Source: Alphaproteobacteria bacterium (lineage in GTDB: Bacteria > Pseudomonadota > Alphaproteobacteria > JAEUKQ01 > JAIBAD01). From it: 64,000 bases of DNA. The notes under the pieces were generated by a model. The model searched no databases. It saw only the letters and a list, made by a program, of their open reading frames with translations, and was not told the DNA's origin. Position numbers and translations under genes: made by a program. Shown piece after piece: positions 8,465-17,951 of this stretch (its first letter is position 1; each line of letters begins with the position of its first letter). The stretch covers positions 46,846 through 110,845 of the forward strand of contig JAIBAD010000001.1 in assembly GCA_019695395.1 (NCBI GenBank), given 5' to 3'.

Positions 8465-9637
8465 ATGACACAAGAAATTTTATCTAGTAAATGGAATTAT
8501 CCAACGACAATTCATTTTGGTAATGGAAAAATTAAAATCCTTTCAGATTTGTGTAAAAAATCAAATATACGCTCCCCTTTAATTGTTACCGATAAAAATT
8601 TAAGCAATACCCCTATAGTTCAGACGGTCTTAAATGAATTAAAAAACAATCAGTTAAAAGTTAATATTTTTGATAATATTCAAAGTAATCCTGTAGAAAA
8701 AAATATTTCTGACGGTGTTACATATTATCAAAACCATCATCATGATGGTGTTATTGCTTTGGGCGGCGGAAGTGCACTTGATAGCGGTAAAGCTATAGCT
8801 TTTATGGTAGGGCAAAGTAGGCCTTTATGGGACTTTGAGGATATTGGTGATTTCTGGCAAAGAGCAAATGATCAAAAAATAGCACCAGTCATTGCTATTC
8901 CCACGACAGCGGGTACAGGTTCGGAGGTAGGACGCGCTTCTGTAATAACTGACGAAAAAATTCATACAAAAAAAATAATTTTTCATCCTAAAATGATGCC
9001 GGTTGCTGTTATATGCGATCCTGAATTAACTATAAAATTACCTGATTTTGTTACGGCTGCAACTGGTATGGATGCACTAGCACATTGCTTGGAAGCTTAT
9101 TGTGCGCCAGGCTTTCATCCAATGGCAGACGGTATTGCTGTAGAAGGCATCAGGCTTGTTAAAGAAAATTTGATGTTAGCTGTAAAAGAAGGTCATAATC
9201 TTAAAGCAAGAGCCTGTATGATGGCCGCTGCCAGTATGGGTGCAACTGCATTTCAAAAAGGATTAGGTGCTATTCATGCTTTAAGCCATCCAATTGGGGC
9301 TATTTATAATACCCATCATGGATTAACGAATGCTGTTGTTATGCCTTATGTCTTACAATTTAACAAACCTGCAATTGAGGAAAAAATGATACGTCTAAGT
9401 GGTTGGTTATTGTTCCCCACACCATCATTCCAAAGCATAATGGATTGGATTTTAAAACTTAGAAAAGATATTAATATACCTCATACTTTAAAAGAATTGG
9501 GTATCGAAGAAAGTAAACTTGATGAATTAGCACAAATGGCAGAGACTGATCCAACAGCAGGCGGAAATCCTATTCCTATTAAAACCAAAGAGCTTAAACA
9601 AATGTTAGTAAACGCTTGGCATGGTAATTTAAATTAA
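8465..9637 (+). CDS. Iron-containing (type III) alcohol dehydrogenase
   Basis: NAD(P)-dependent oxidoreductase of the FucO/AdhB family, 390 residues. ALGGGSALDSGKA (98-110) and PTTAGTGSEV (146-155) form the nucleotide-binding part. The four metal ligands fit the FucO spacing: D203 and H207 (MDALAHCLEAY), H271 and H285 (IHALSHPIGAIYNTHHG). It begins 21 bp after the ligase gene with an AGG before the start, so it is probably co-transcribed. In that context it may oxidise the free hydroxyl of a gamma-glutamylated amino alcohol to the aldehyde; no dedicated aldehyde dehydrogenase follows. Its last four bases overlap the end of convergent putA. Confidence 0.9.
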   Translation: MTQEILSSKWNYPTTIHFGNGKIKILSDLCKKSNIRSPLIVTDKNLSNTPIVQTVLNELKNNQLKVNIFDNIQSNPVEKNISDGVTYYQNHHHDGVIALGGGSALDSGKAIAFMVGQSRPLWDFEDIGDFWQRANDQKIAPVIAIPTTAGTGSEVGRASVITDEKIHTKKIIFHPKMMPVAVICDPELTIKLPDFVTAATGMDALAHCLEAYCAPGFHPMADGIAVEGIRLVKENLMLAVKEGHNLKARACMMAAASMGATAFQKGLGAIHALSHPIGAIYNTHHGLTNAVVMPYVLQFNKPAIEEKMIRLSGWLLFPTPSFQSIMDWILKLRKDINIPHTLKELGIEESKLDELAQMAETDPTAGGNPIPIKTKELKQMLVNAWHGNLN

Positions 9638-12600
9638 GTTTTATCATGAAGAGAGAGTAAATCAGCATTCCCCCCTGTTGCTGTTAAATCAACTGTTACA
9701 GAACATTCTGTTGTAAAAGCGTGCAAATAATTTGGCCCACCTGCCTTGGGTCCAGTACCAGATAATCCAACACCACCAAATGGTTGAACACCAACGACAG
9801 CCCCTATCATATTCCGATTAACATAAATATTACCCGCTTTTACGCGCTTACAGATGTAATGAATTGTTTCTTCAATCCGACTATGTATACCTAATGTTAA
9901 GCCAAATTGGGCGGCATTAACAGCTTGAATAACATGGTCTAATTTATTAGCTTGCCAGCGAATAAGATGAAGAATTGGTCCAAAAACTTCTCCTATTAGG
10001 ATATCTAATTTTTCAATCTGAAACAAATGCGGTGCAAAAAAATATCCATTATCTTTATCAACAGATAAAGGTGTAGAAGATAAAAATTTCCCTTTATTTT
10101 TTAAAAATATTATATGTTGATTTAATTTTTCTAAAGCCTTTTGATCAATAACCGGACCAACATCCGTTTTTAATAAAGCTGGATTACCAACAACTAATTC
10201 TTGCATGGCACCTATAAGCATTGTTTCAATACGATCAGCAATATCTTCTTGTACAAACGCCACGCGACATGCAGAACAACGTTGTCCTGCACTTTGAAAA
10301 GAAGATATAATTAAATCACGAACAACTTGCTCGGGTAATGCCGTTGAATCTACAATCATAACGTTTTGACCACCAGTTTCTGCAATGAAACGAGCAATTG
10401 GTGAGGATCTAGCCGCTAAATTTCGATTAATTGACCAAGCAGTTTCCACAGACCCAGTAAAAGCAACCCCAGCCACCTTTGGGTCTTGAACTAACTTATT
10501 GCCTATTTCTTTACCACTTCCAGGTAAATAATATAAAATATTACGGGGTACACCTGCCTCAAATAAAAGATTAACAGCAAACCAGGCTATTAAAGATGTC
10601 TGTTCTGATGGTTTAGCTAATACAGCATTACCTGTAATGAGCGCAGCTACAACCTGTCCCATAAAAATTGCCAAAGGAAAATTCCAAGGTGAAATACATA
10701 CAAAAATACCCCGATTTCGATAGGTAAGTTGGTTACTTTCTCCTGTACTTCCTTTTAATATAAATGGTTGTATCAAATCATTTTTTGCACATAAAGCATA
10801 ATAGCGACAAAAATCTACAGCTTCCCGTACTTCAGCTATCGCATCATTTATTGTTCTACCCGCTTCTCTAATAATAAGGCTAATAAATAATTCTTGTTTT
10901 TCTTCTAATAAAAATGATGCTTTTTCAATAATTTCGATACGCTTATTTATATCTAAAAAATGCCATTCTTCTATATTTTTTAAAGCCAGATCAAATACCT
11001 GATCAATGTGTTTTTGATCCGGCCACACAACATGTCCCAGCTGGTCAGAAAAATTTGCAGGATTAATGACAGTTTGAATTTGATGTTTATTTTTATCTTT
11101 AATGACAAAAGAATTAATTTCATACTTTTCATTTATATACGCATTTATTTTATTATGTAGGGGACCAAATTCTAAAGGATTAGCCAAATCAATGCCTTTA
11201 GAATTTTTTCTAATATTCCCATAAATATTCTCAGGTAATGGAATATCAGGATGAGGAATTGTTGATAAAGATTTAACCAATGTTTGGGGAGAGGTAATAA
11301 GAGTGTCAATTGACAATTTATCATCTGTTAAACGATTGACAAATGATGTATTGGCACCATTTTCTAATAATCTACGTACCAAATAAGCTAAAAGATCTTC
11401 ATACCCACCTACTGGGGCATAAATTCGTACAGGGATATTATTTGTACCAGCAATTTGGCTATATAAAGCATCACCCATACCATATAAACGTTGGAATTCA
11501 AATTCTATATTATTTGCTAATTCTAAAATTGTTGCAACTGTATGTGCATTATGTGTCGCAAATTGTGGATAAAAAATATCAGAGCAACTAATAATTTTTT
11601 TTGCACATACTAAGTAAGATAAATCTGTAGAAGGTTTACGTGTAAAAACTGTATAATTAGATAAACCTCTTTCTTGCGCATATTTAATCTGTGTATCCCA
11701 ATACGCACCTTTTACAAGCCGTATCATAAGTTTTCGTTTAGAAAGTGTCCCAAGATGGTAAAGCCATTCTAAAACATCAATAGCACATTTATGATAAGCT
11801 TGAACCACAATACCCAGACCGTCCCATTCTTTAAGTTCTGGTTCCTCAATCAACTTTTCAATTAGATCCAAAGAAAGATTAAGTCTTTCGGATTCTTCTG
11901 CATCAATCGTAAATCCAATATGATAAGATTTAGCCAATTTTGCTAAATTAATTAATCGAGGTAATAATTCATCCAATACTTTTTGATGTTGAGAAAATTC
12001 GTATCGAGGATGTAAGGCAGATAGTTTAATAGAAATGCCAGGATTATTTTTTACATTTTTGGATTGAGCTTTTGCCCCAACTTCTATTATAGCTTTTTGA
12101 TAAGCTTTTTCATATTTTTCTACATCTTCTTTTGTACGCGCTGCTTCACCTAACATATCATAACTGAATGAATAGCCCTTTTTATGATAAGCTTTTGATT
12201 CAGTTAAAGCTTCTTCAATTGTTTCACCAATAATAAATTGTCCGCCCAAGATTTTCATAGCTTGCAAAATAGCTTTGCGGATAAAAGGACGTCCACTTCG
12301 TGCAATTAATTGATTAAACATTTCTGTAAAATTTTTATTCTGTTTATCGGAACTTTCTAATCCTATCACCTGACCTGTCAACATCAACGCCCAGGTTGAA
12401 GCATTAACAAATATTGATTCAGATTGTCCTATATGTTTTTCCCAATCGGCACTTAAAATTTTATCTTTAATTAATTTATTCGCTGTTAATTTATCAGGGA
12501 CACGTAATAAAGATTCAGCCAAGCACATCAAAACTATACCCTCTTGATTAGATAAACTATATTCGTACATAAAAGCATCTAATGTACCTGCTTGTTTTTG

Positions 12601-12771
12601 GGTGGCTCTTGCTTTTTTTACTAAACCATAGGCTCTTTTATGAATTTTTGGTTCTAATTCATTTAAAAATTCAGATGCAGATAAAAGTTTCTGCACGATT
12701 TTAGTTTCATCAGCCCGATAGGATAAATTGATATTTTTTCTTAATTGTTCTTTTGTTTTAATATTTTTCAT
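9634..12771 (-). CDS. putA: Bifunctional proline dehydrogenase / L-glutamate-gamma-semialdehyde dehydrogenase
   Basis: Oxidises proline to glutamate in two channelled steps at the inner face of the membrane. The FAD-binding proline dehydrogenase part (roughly 180-480) shows RLVKGAYWDTQIKYAQ, YPQFATHNAHT, FEFQRLYGMGD and APVGGYEDLLAYLVRRLLEN. The aldehyde dehydrogenase part (roughly 560-1000) shows SPWNFPLAIFMGQ, FTGSVETAW, ETGGQNVMIVD and the catalytic-cysteine motif SAGQRCSACRV. At 1045 residues it lacks the N-terminal ribbon-helix-helix repressor domain of enterobacterial PutA and has no long C-terminal extension, so it should be a minimal, non-autoregulating type. It starts 19 bp after the phosphopantetheinyl transferase gene, suggesting one transcript with the upstream synthetase. 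Confidence 0.96.
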   Translation of the reverse strand: MKNIKTKEQLRKNINLSYRADETKIVQKLLSASEFLNELEPKIHKRAYGLVKKARATQKQAGTLDAFMYEYSLSNQEGIVLMCLAESLLRVPDKLTANKLIKDKILSADWEKHIGQSESIFVNASTWALMLTGQVIGLESSDKQNKNFTEMFNQLIARSGRPFIRKAILQAMKILGGQFIIGETIEEALTESKAYHKKGYSFSYDMLGEAARTKEDVEKYEKAYQKAIIEVGAKAQSKNVKNNPGISIKLSALHPRYEFSQHQKVLDELLPRLINLAKLAKSYHIGFTIDAEESERLNLSLDLIEKLIEEPELKEWDGLGIVVQAYHKCAIDVLEWLYHLGTLSKRKLMIRLVKGAYWDTQIKYAQERGLSNYTVFTRKPSTDLSYLVCAKKIISCSDIFYPQFATHNAHTVATILELANNIEFEFQRLYGMGDALYSQIAGTNNIPVRIYAPVGGYEDLLAYLVRRLLENGANTSFVNRLTDDKLSIDTLITSPQTLVKSLSTIPHPDIPLPENIYGNIRKNSKGIDLANPLEFGPLHNKINAYINEKYEINSFVIKDKNKHQIQTVINPANFSDQLGHVVWPDQKHIDQVFDLALKNIEEWHFLDINKRIEIIEKASFLLEEKQELFISLIIREAGRTINDAIAEVREAVDFCRYYALCAKNDLIQPFILKGSTGESNQLTYRNRGIFVCISPWNFPLAIFMGQVVAALITGNAVLAKPSEQTSLIAWFAVNLLFEAGVPRNILYYLPGSGKEIGNKLVQDPKVAGVAFTGSVETAWSINRNLAARSSPIARFIAETGGQNVMIVDSTALPEQVVRDLIISSFQSAGQRCSACRVAFVQEDIADRIETMLIGAMQELVVGNPALLKTDVGPVIDQKALEKLNQHIIFLKNKGKFLSSTPLSVDKDNGYFFAPHLFQIEKLDILIGEVFGPILHLIRWQANKLDHVIQAVNAAQFGLTLGIHSRIEETIHYICKRVKAGNIYVNRNMIGAVVGVQPFGGVGLSGTGPKAGGPNYLHAFTTECSVTVDLTATGGNADLLSLHDKT

Positions 12772-12790
12772 ATTCGCCTATATAATAATG

Positions 12791-13378
12791 TTAATTAACT
12801 GCAAAAGATATAAATAAATTTTTATATAAAAAAGTATAGATATTTTTATTGTTTTGTATTTCTTGGGTAAAAGCTTTTCTACTATTTAATCCCAATCCTA
12901 TTTTTTTTAAATATGCTTCTTGTCTGGTCCATTGATAATAAAAAACTTTAGGATTTTTACAAAAAATTTTCCATTCTGGTGAAAAATCAAGATTTATTTG
13001 TGGATCAATATATTCAATATCCACCCCTATTTCTTGAAATTTTGATACTGCAATTACACACCAAGACCGACTATAAGACATATTAAAATATAATGATGAA
13101 TAATTTGTACAAGATTTTATATAAGGTTTACCATACATAGTATAATGAAAAACTATATCTTTTGGTAAACAAAATAATAAAGATGACAAAAGATTTCGTA
13201 AAACACAATGTCGAACAAGAAAGTTTTTTTTATTTACATCATTTGTGGTTCTATTAAAAACTACATATTCTTCTTGTTGTAATAAATCCAGATTTGATTT
13301 TTCTATAAGATATTTATTACAAATTGAAAAAATATAAAGTTCAATATGGCCATATCGAAAAATTGATTGTATCATCAT
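12791..13378 (-). CDS. Sfp-type 4'-phosphopantetheinyl transferase
   Basis: Transfers the phosphopantetheine arm from coenzyme A to a serine of carrier domains. The 195-residue product carries the family landmarks: GKPY (83-86), FNMSYS (98-103), IGVDIE (117-122, Mg-binding Asp/Glu) and WTRQEAYLKKIGLGL (150-164). Only five bases separate it from the stop of the upstream Pls-like synthetase on the same strand, so its natural substrate is almost certainly the carrier domain of that protein (Ser552). It is somewhat short at the N-terminus and divergent in sequence, as many proteobacterial Sfp-type enzymes are. No strong ribosome binding site is seen; translation may be coupled to the synthetase gene. 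Confidence 0.88.
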   Translation of the reverse strand: MMIQSIFRYGHIELYIFSICNKYLIEKSNLDLLQQEEYVVFNRTTNDVNKKNFLVRHCVLRNLLSSLLFCLPKDIVFHYTMYGKPYIKSCTNYSSLYFNMSYSRSWCVIAVSKFQEIGVDIEYIDPQINLDFSPEWKIFCKNPKVFYYQWTRQEAYLKKIGLGLNSRKAFTQEIQNNKNIYTFLYKNLFISFAVN

Positions 13379-13383
13379 GCCAA

Positions 13384-16300
13384 TTATCTATAACGTTTAG
13401 CTGGAATTCCTTGCCATGATGTTGTTTTAGGTAATGTTTCATTTTTCATCAATAAACTTAGCGCATCAAGATGCGATTCAGCTTCCATAACAGAATCATA
13501 AAGTACAACAGCACGTGTATCAATTGATGCATCATGATGTATGGTTACATAAGACATTTTCATTACCCGGTCTTCAAAAAGATGTGTTTGCAATGCAACC
13601 ATTATATCAATAGCTACATCATTACCTATTCTTACCAAATCAAATTCTGTGATATAGCTTGTTGCCATACATGTTCTTTTACCAATCTTTACACCAAACA
13701 ATCTTAAAATCATTGGTGCCAATGGTGTTTCTATAAAAATTCCTAATAAAGTTGGCACAACACATGATTCATATAGACCTGTGATCAATTCTGTTCTACG
13801 CACAAAAGATGACCATAAAGGCTCCACCCGTGGTTTATATATACCAATCAACAGTAGTTTTGCTAAAACAACAAAAATCGTCATAGCGATACCTGATCCA
13901 ATAACAATTGCAGGACTTAATAAAATTAACCATTCACTATGATGATTGATGACTAAATTAATAACTATATAAAGAGAAATAAATCCTGAAACATAATACA
14001 AAGTTGGTGGTATTATAATTCGGAAGAATTCATAAATTAATCTTTGAAGATATAAAAAGAATGTTGGTTTATATGTTTTTTGTTCGACAAAAAACTGACT
14101 TTCTTGACGACGCGGTAAATAAATAGCAGGTGACCCCAACCATGATGTAGCAGGTTTAGCCTCATCAATTGGTGGGACAGATAAAACACCAATTAAACAT
14201 TCATTTTGTACCGTATAATGGCCGGGAACATAACTACCATTTCCTATAAAAGCACGATATCCCAATTTTGTAAGACCTAAATAAACTTTACCCGCACACA
14301 CTCTGGCAGGTCCTATACACGCTTGATCAGCGACAAAACTGCCTTCACTAATTTCTAAAAGGTTTGGTGTAATATGTGATGCCGTTGATAACTCAACACC
14401 TTTACCAATTTTAGCTCCTAATAATCTCATGAAGGGTATAAGATATAAAGTTGCATAAAGCGAGTAAGTCAATGTTAAAGTTAAATCCATCATTTGATCC
14501 GCAATCCATTTTCTTATAAAAAAGAAACTTTCCGTGGAATAAATGCCAGCTTTAACTTTGGGCATTAATATTTTTTTAAATAAAATAACAATAATCCATA
14601 AAGAGAGAACAAAAGAAAGCCCTGCCCCAAAACTACCAAAAATGTACCATAACCAATGCGAAGAATTAATAAGCAAATATGTAATATATAAACTTGGCAA
14701 TGAAGCTAAGATAGGAACAAGAAAAATAAAAAATATTGCTAGAATAAATGTCAAAGATAATAATATTTTTTTGTTTAAAGATGTATTTTTTTTGGGGTTA
14801 TCAATTTTTGCTTGAGTGATAAAATTAGTAAATTTCTTATCTAAACTTGCAGGTGATCCCTTCCAGCCTTCCCCCTCTGGAACAATCACACCATTGCCAC
14901 CTAATAGAGATTGATCATCCAAAGAAGAATTTTTTTCCAAAGTAGAATTAGGCAAAATAATAGAATTATTTCCAACAAAGCACTGATCAGAAATTTTAAT
15001 AGATCCAATATGTAAATATCCCCTATCAAAATTTGAACATTTAATATGTGTACCATATCCTATATCAACATTATCACCAATATCGATTAAATCAAAAAAC
15101 CCAAAAAAAGATGTAGCGATATAACAATTTTTTCCAATTTTTGCACCCATCAACCGATAATAAATATTTATGAATGGTGTACCCGATAATAAAGCTAAAG
15201 GAACAGCCGCTTGTATTCTTTGGACAAGCCAACAACGAAAATAATATTTCCCCCATAAAGGATAAGATCCACTTCTAAAACGTCCAATAATAAGCCATTT
15301 AGCTATAATCGAAAATATAATTGATTGAAGAAAATATATTAAAAAAAATCCAGGAACACCAACAAACAAATAGTATTTTAAATTATATGAAGGATTTTGA
15401 ATTAAAAAATTCCAAAAAATAATAAAAGAAATTGATCCAAATCCCAGCAGACAAAAAATTGATAAAATTTGAGCCAACCCACATAAAAAATATTTTGTAT
15501 TAGAAACACGCAAAACAGATTTCATCTGTTTGGGTTGCATTAAAGTCATTTGGCTATTGTTGATAATTTTTGCTCTTGCAGCCAGCTTTCTTATTGTCGG
15601 ATTTGCATAAAGATCCGTAATACTAAGATTTTGCATTAAAGGTTCACGACGTAATTTTGAAATAGTCATAGCTGCAAAAAGGGAATGCCCTCCCAAATCA
15701 AGAAAAAAATCATCTTCAACAGAAATTTTATTTTGCTTAAATATATCTGCCCAAATGTGTTCTATTTTTTCTTCAAAAATACCTTCAGGTGCAATATAAT
15801 TATCTTTGTCAGTTGTTCCTAAATTAGAAATATCCAAGTTTAAAAGTTTTATGCGATCAATTTTACCATTAGGCAATAATGGCCATTGATCTATATTATA
15901 AAAATATTTTGGCACCATATAAGATGGCAATTTTTTACTAAGATAATTTTGCATATCTTTTATAATATTAGTGTGTTTTTGATTTTCTTGTAGTTTAAAA
16001 AAAACTATTAACTCTTTAATACCTGTGATCAATTCTTTAGTGCTAACCACAACATTTTGAATATAGGATAATTCTTTAACCACATTTTCAATTTCAGCTA
16101 ATTCTATACGGTATCCCCTAATTTTTACCTGACTATCTTTACGGCCAAGATATTCTATATTACCCTCCTGATTATAACGCCCCAAATCACCAGTTTTATA
16201 AAGGCGATCAAAAGAATTATGCGAGCCGGAAAAAGGATTAGGTATAAATTTTTCTTGCGTTAACGCTTCTTGATTTAAATAACCAATTGCAACACCAACA

Positions 16301-17337
16301 CCACCGATGCAAATTTCACCAACCTCACCAGGAGAAATATTTTCCATATTATCATTTAATATATAAATCTGATAACCTACAAACGGCTTACCAATTGTCA
16401 CAGCTTGCCCGGGATGAAGTTCGGCCCATGTGGCACTACAAGTTGCTTCTGTTGGTCCATATGTATTAAGGATTCTTCTATTTGGATGGTACCATTGGCC
16501 AATTAAATCAGGCGGGCATTGCTCGCCACCCACACTAATTAATCTTAAAGATGAGACATCTTGGTCAATCGTTGATAACAGGGTTGGCACAATATGAAGA
16601 ACAGTAACATCATTTTTACGCAAAAAATTTCCTAATTCAGGTCCAAGTCTTGTATTATCAATAGGACCTGCTATTAAAGTTGCGCCAGAATACCAAGTGG
16701 GCCAAATCTCTTCCATTGAAAAATCAAAAGCAATAATTAATCCTTGGTATACTCTATCCGTTTTTTTTAATTGATAGATCTTACTGGCTTCAATAACAAA
16801 ATTAAGTATATTTTTATGATCAATCATCACACCTTTAGGTTGACCTGTAGAACCGGAGGTATAAAAAATATGACTTAAATCATAATCTGCATTTTGAATA
16901 TAATTAATTATAGGGCGATCAACAGAATAGTTTTTTAAAATATCATCTAACTTATTTAAAAGAAAAAAATTAATTTTCTTTTCAGAAAAATTTTCAATTA
17001 ACTTTTCTAGTGTAATTATGGCATCTAATTTAGCATCTTGAACAATATAGGTAACACGTTCTGGGGGAAAAGAAGGGTCCAGCGGGACAAAAACCGCACC
17101 AGCCTTTAAAATCGCAAGAATAGATTGATAGGTATAAAAAGATCTTTCTAAAAAAATACCAACACGTGATCCAGGTTTAATTCCTTTTTCAATTAAATAA
17201 TGGGCCAACTGATTGGCTTTGTTATCTAATATCTTGTAACTGAATTTTTGTGTTTCATATTCAAGGGCAATTTGATCGGGATTAACATCACAGCTATTTT
17301 CAAAACAATGATGTAATTTTTTATAAGAAAAAACCAT
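13384..17337 (-). CDS. Pls/PosA-family membrane-bound non-ribosomal peptide synthetase
   Basis: Single-module synthetase of 1317 residues with the layout of Streptomyces epsilon-poly-L-lysine synthetase (about 1319 residues). An adenylation domain spans about 10-500: FYTSGSTGQPKGV (158-170), NTYGPTE (291-297), YKTGDLGRY (380-388), KIRGYRIE (405-412) and NGKIDR with K492. A carrier domain follows, with LGGHSL and phosphopantetheine Ser552. Then come six membrane segments in three pairs, alternating with three left-handed beta-helix, acyltransferase-like domains (about 728-850, 990-1100 and 1220-1317). There is no condensation or thioesterase domain. Hand alignment to GrsA gives specificity residues D205 F206 E209 H248 I267 V269 T292 C300 S301 K492; the Glu at the third place also occurs in lysine-activating domains and hints at a basic amino acid. 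Product unknown. Confidence 0.93.
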   Translation of the reverse strand: MVFSYKKLHHCFENSCDVNPDQIALEYETQKFSYKILDNKANQLAHYLIEKGIKPGSRVGIFLERSFYTYQSILAILKAGAVFVPLDPSFPPERVTYIVQDAKLDAIITLEKLIENFSEKKINFFLLNKLDDILKNYSVDRPIINYIQNADYDLSHIFYTSGSTGQPKGVMIDHKNILNFVIEASKIYQLKKTDRVYQGLIIAFDFSMEEIWPTWYSGATLIAGPIDNTRLGPELGNFLRKNDVTVLHIVPTLLSTIDQDVSSLRLISVGGEQCPPDLIGQWYHPNRRILNTYGPTEATCSATWAELHPGQAVTIGKPFVGYQIYILNDNMENISPGEVGEICIGGVGVAIGYLNQEALTQEKFIPNPFSGSHNSFDRLYKTGDLGRYNQEGNIEYLGRKDSQVKIRGYRIELAEIENVVKELSYIQNVVVSTKELITGIKELIVFFKLQENQKHTNIIKDMQNYLSKKLPSYMVPKYFYNIDQWPLLPNGKIDRIKLLNLDISNLGTTDKDNYIAPEGIFEEKIEHIWADIFKQNKISVEDDFFLDLGGHSLFAAMTISKLRREPLMQNLSITDLYANPTIRKLAARAKIINNSQMTLMQPKQMKSVLRVSNTKYFLCGLAQILSIFCLLGFGSISFIIFWNFLIQNPSYNLKYYLFVGVPGFFLIYFLQSIIFSIIAKWLIIGRFRSGSYPLWGKYYFRCWLVQRIQAAVPLALLSGTPFINIYYRLMGAKIGKNCYIATSFFGFFDLIDIGDNVDIGYGTHIKCSNFDRGYLHIGSIKISDQCFVGNNSIILPNSTLEKNSSLDDQSLLGGNGVIVPEGEGWKGSPASLDKKFTNFITQAKIDNPKKNTSLNKKILLSLTFILAIFFIFLVPILASLPSLYITYLLINSSHWLWYIFGSFGAGLSFVLSLWIIVILFKKILMPKVKAGIYSTESFFFIRKWIADQMMDLTLTLTYSLYATLYLIPFMRLLGAKIGKGVELSTASHITPNLLEISEGSFVADQACIGPARVCAGKVYLGLTKLGYRAFIGNGSYVPGHYTVQNECLIGVLSVPPIDEAKPATSWLGSPAIYLPRRQESQFFVEQKTYKPTFFLYLQRLIYEFFRIIIPPTLYYVSGFISLYIVINLVINHHSEWLILLSPAIVIGSGIAMTIFVVLAKLLLIGIYKPRVEPLWSSFVRRTELITGLYESCVVPTLLGIFIETPLAPMILRLFGVKIGKRTCMATSYITEFDLVRIGNDVAIDIMVALQTHLFEDRVMKMSYVTIHHDASIDTRAVVLYDSVMEAESHLDALSLLMKNETLPKTTSWQGIPAKRYR

Positions 17338-17422
17338 AGGACTAATTTATATTATTCTAAGTATATTGATTATATTAATATTATATTGACAGAATTCACT
17401 TTTATAAAACAAACTTATCTTT

Positions 17423-17950
17423 ATGAAAACTCTTTATCTTTTAAGACATGGACAAGCTATAGTCAAAATACCTTTTACTGATCTAAAAGATTTTGATCGT
17501 ACTCTTACATTCCAAGGAAAAGAAGAGGTGGAAAAAACAGCTAAATTTATAGAAGAAAATGTTCCCTTACCTATAAAAATTTTATGTTCATCAGCCAAAC
17601 GTACGAAAGAAACATGTCATATTATTGAATCCAAATTTTCTCCACAAAACTATGAAACAGTTTATCATGATTCTTTCTACCATGCTTCGCAACAAGAATA
17701 TCTAGAAGAAATAAAAAAAACAGAAAATAATTATGATAATCTTTTGCTTATTGGGCATAATCCTACTTTAACTCAATTTCTTTTTTCATTGACCAAAAAA
17801 GAAGACCAAAATTGGTCTATTCTTTCAACTTTTCACACAATGCCAACAGCAGGATTAGGAATATTAAAATTTCATATTACAAAATGGGAAAATATAATAT
17901 TTAATTTAGGGCTTTTGATTAATATTATTGATCCCCATAAACTTCAATAA
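17423..17950 (+). CDS. sixA: SixA-like phosphohistidine phosphatase
   Basis: Histidine phosphatase superfamily, short SixA branch, 175 residues. The catalytic RHG is at 8-10 (LYLLRHGQA, phospho-accepting H9), RTKET near 60-64, and the second histidine is H112 in LLIGHNPTL. SixA proteins remove phosphate from phosphohistidine in carrier or sensor proteins; the target here is unknown. It is divergent from the Pls-like operon, with 85 bp between starts, and ends one base before convergent hdaA. No clear ribosome binding site precedes the ATG. Confidence 0.85.
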   Translation: MKTLYLLRHGQAIVKIPFTDLKDFDRTLTFQGKEEVEKTAKFIEENVPLPIKILCSSAKRTKETCHIIESKFSPQNYETVYHDSFYHASQQEYLEEIKKTENNYDNLLLIGHNPTLTQFLFSLTKKEDQNWSILSTFHTMPTAGLGILKFHITKWENIIFNLGLLINIIDPHKLQ

Positions 17951-17951
17951 A

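Noticed and set aside
13384..17337. Synthetase considered as a siderophore NRPS
   Set aside because: There is no condensation, cyclisation or thioesterase domain, and no transporter or receptor gene nearby; membrane and beta-helix domains fit Pls/PosA instead.
17386..17408. TTGACA followed by TATAAA upstream of sixA
   Set aside because: Only 11 bases separate the two, too few for a sigma-70 promoter.
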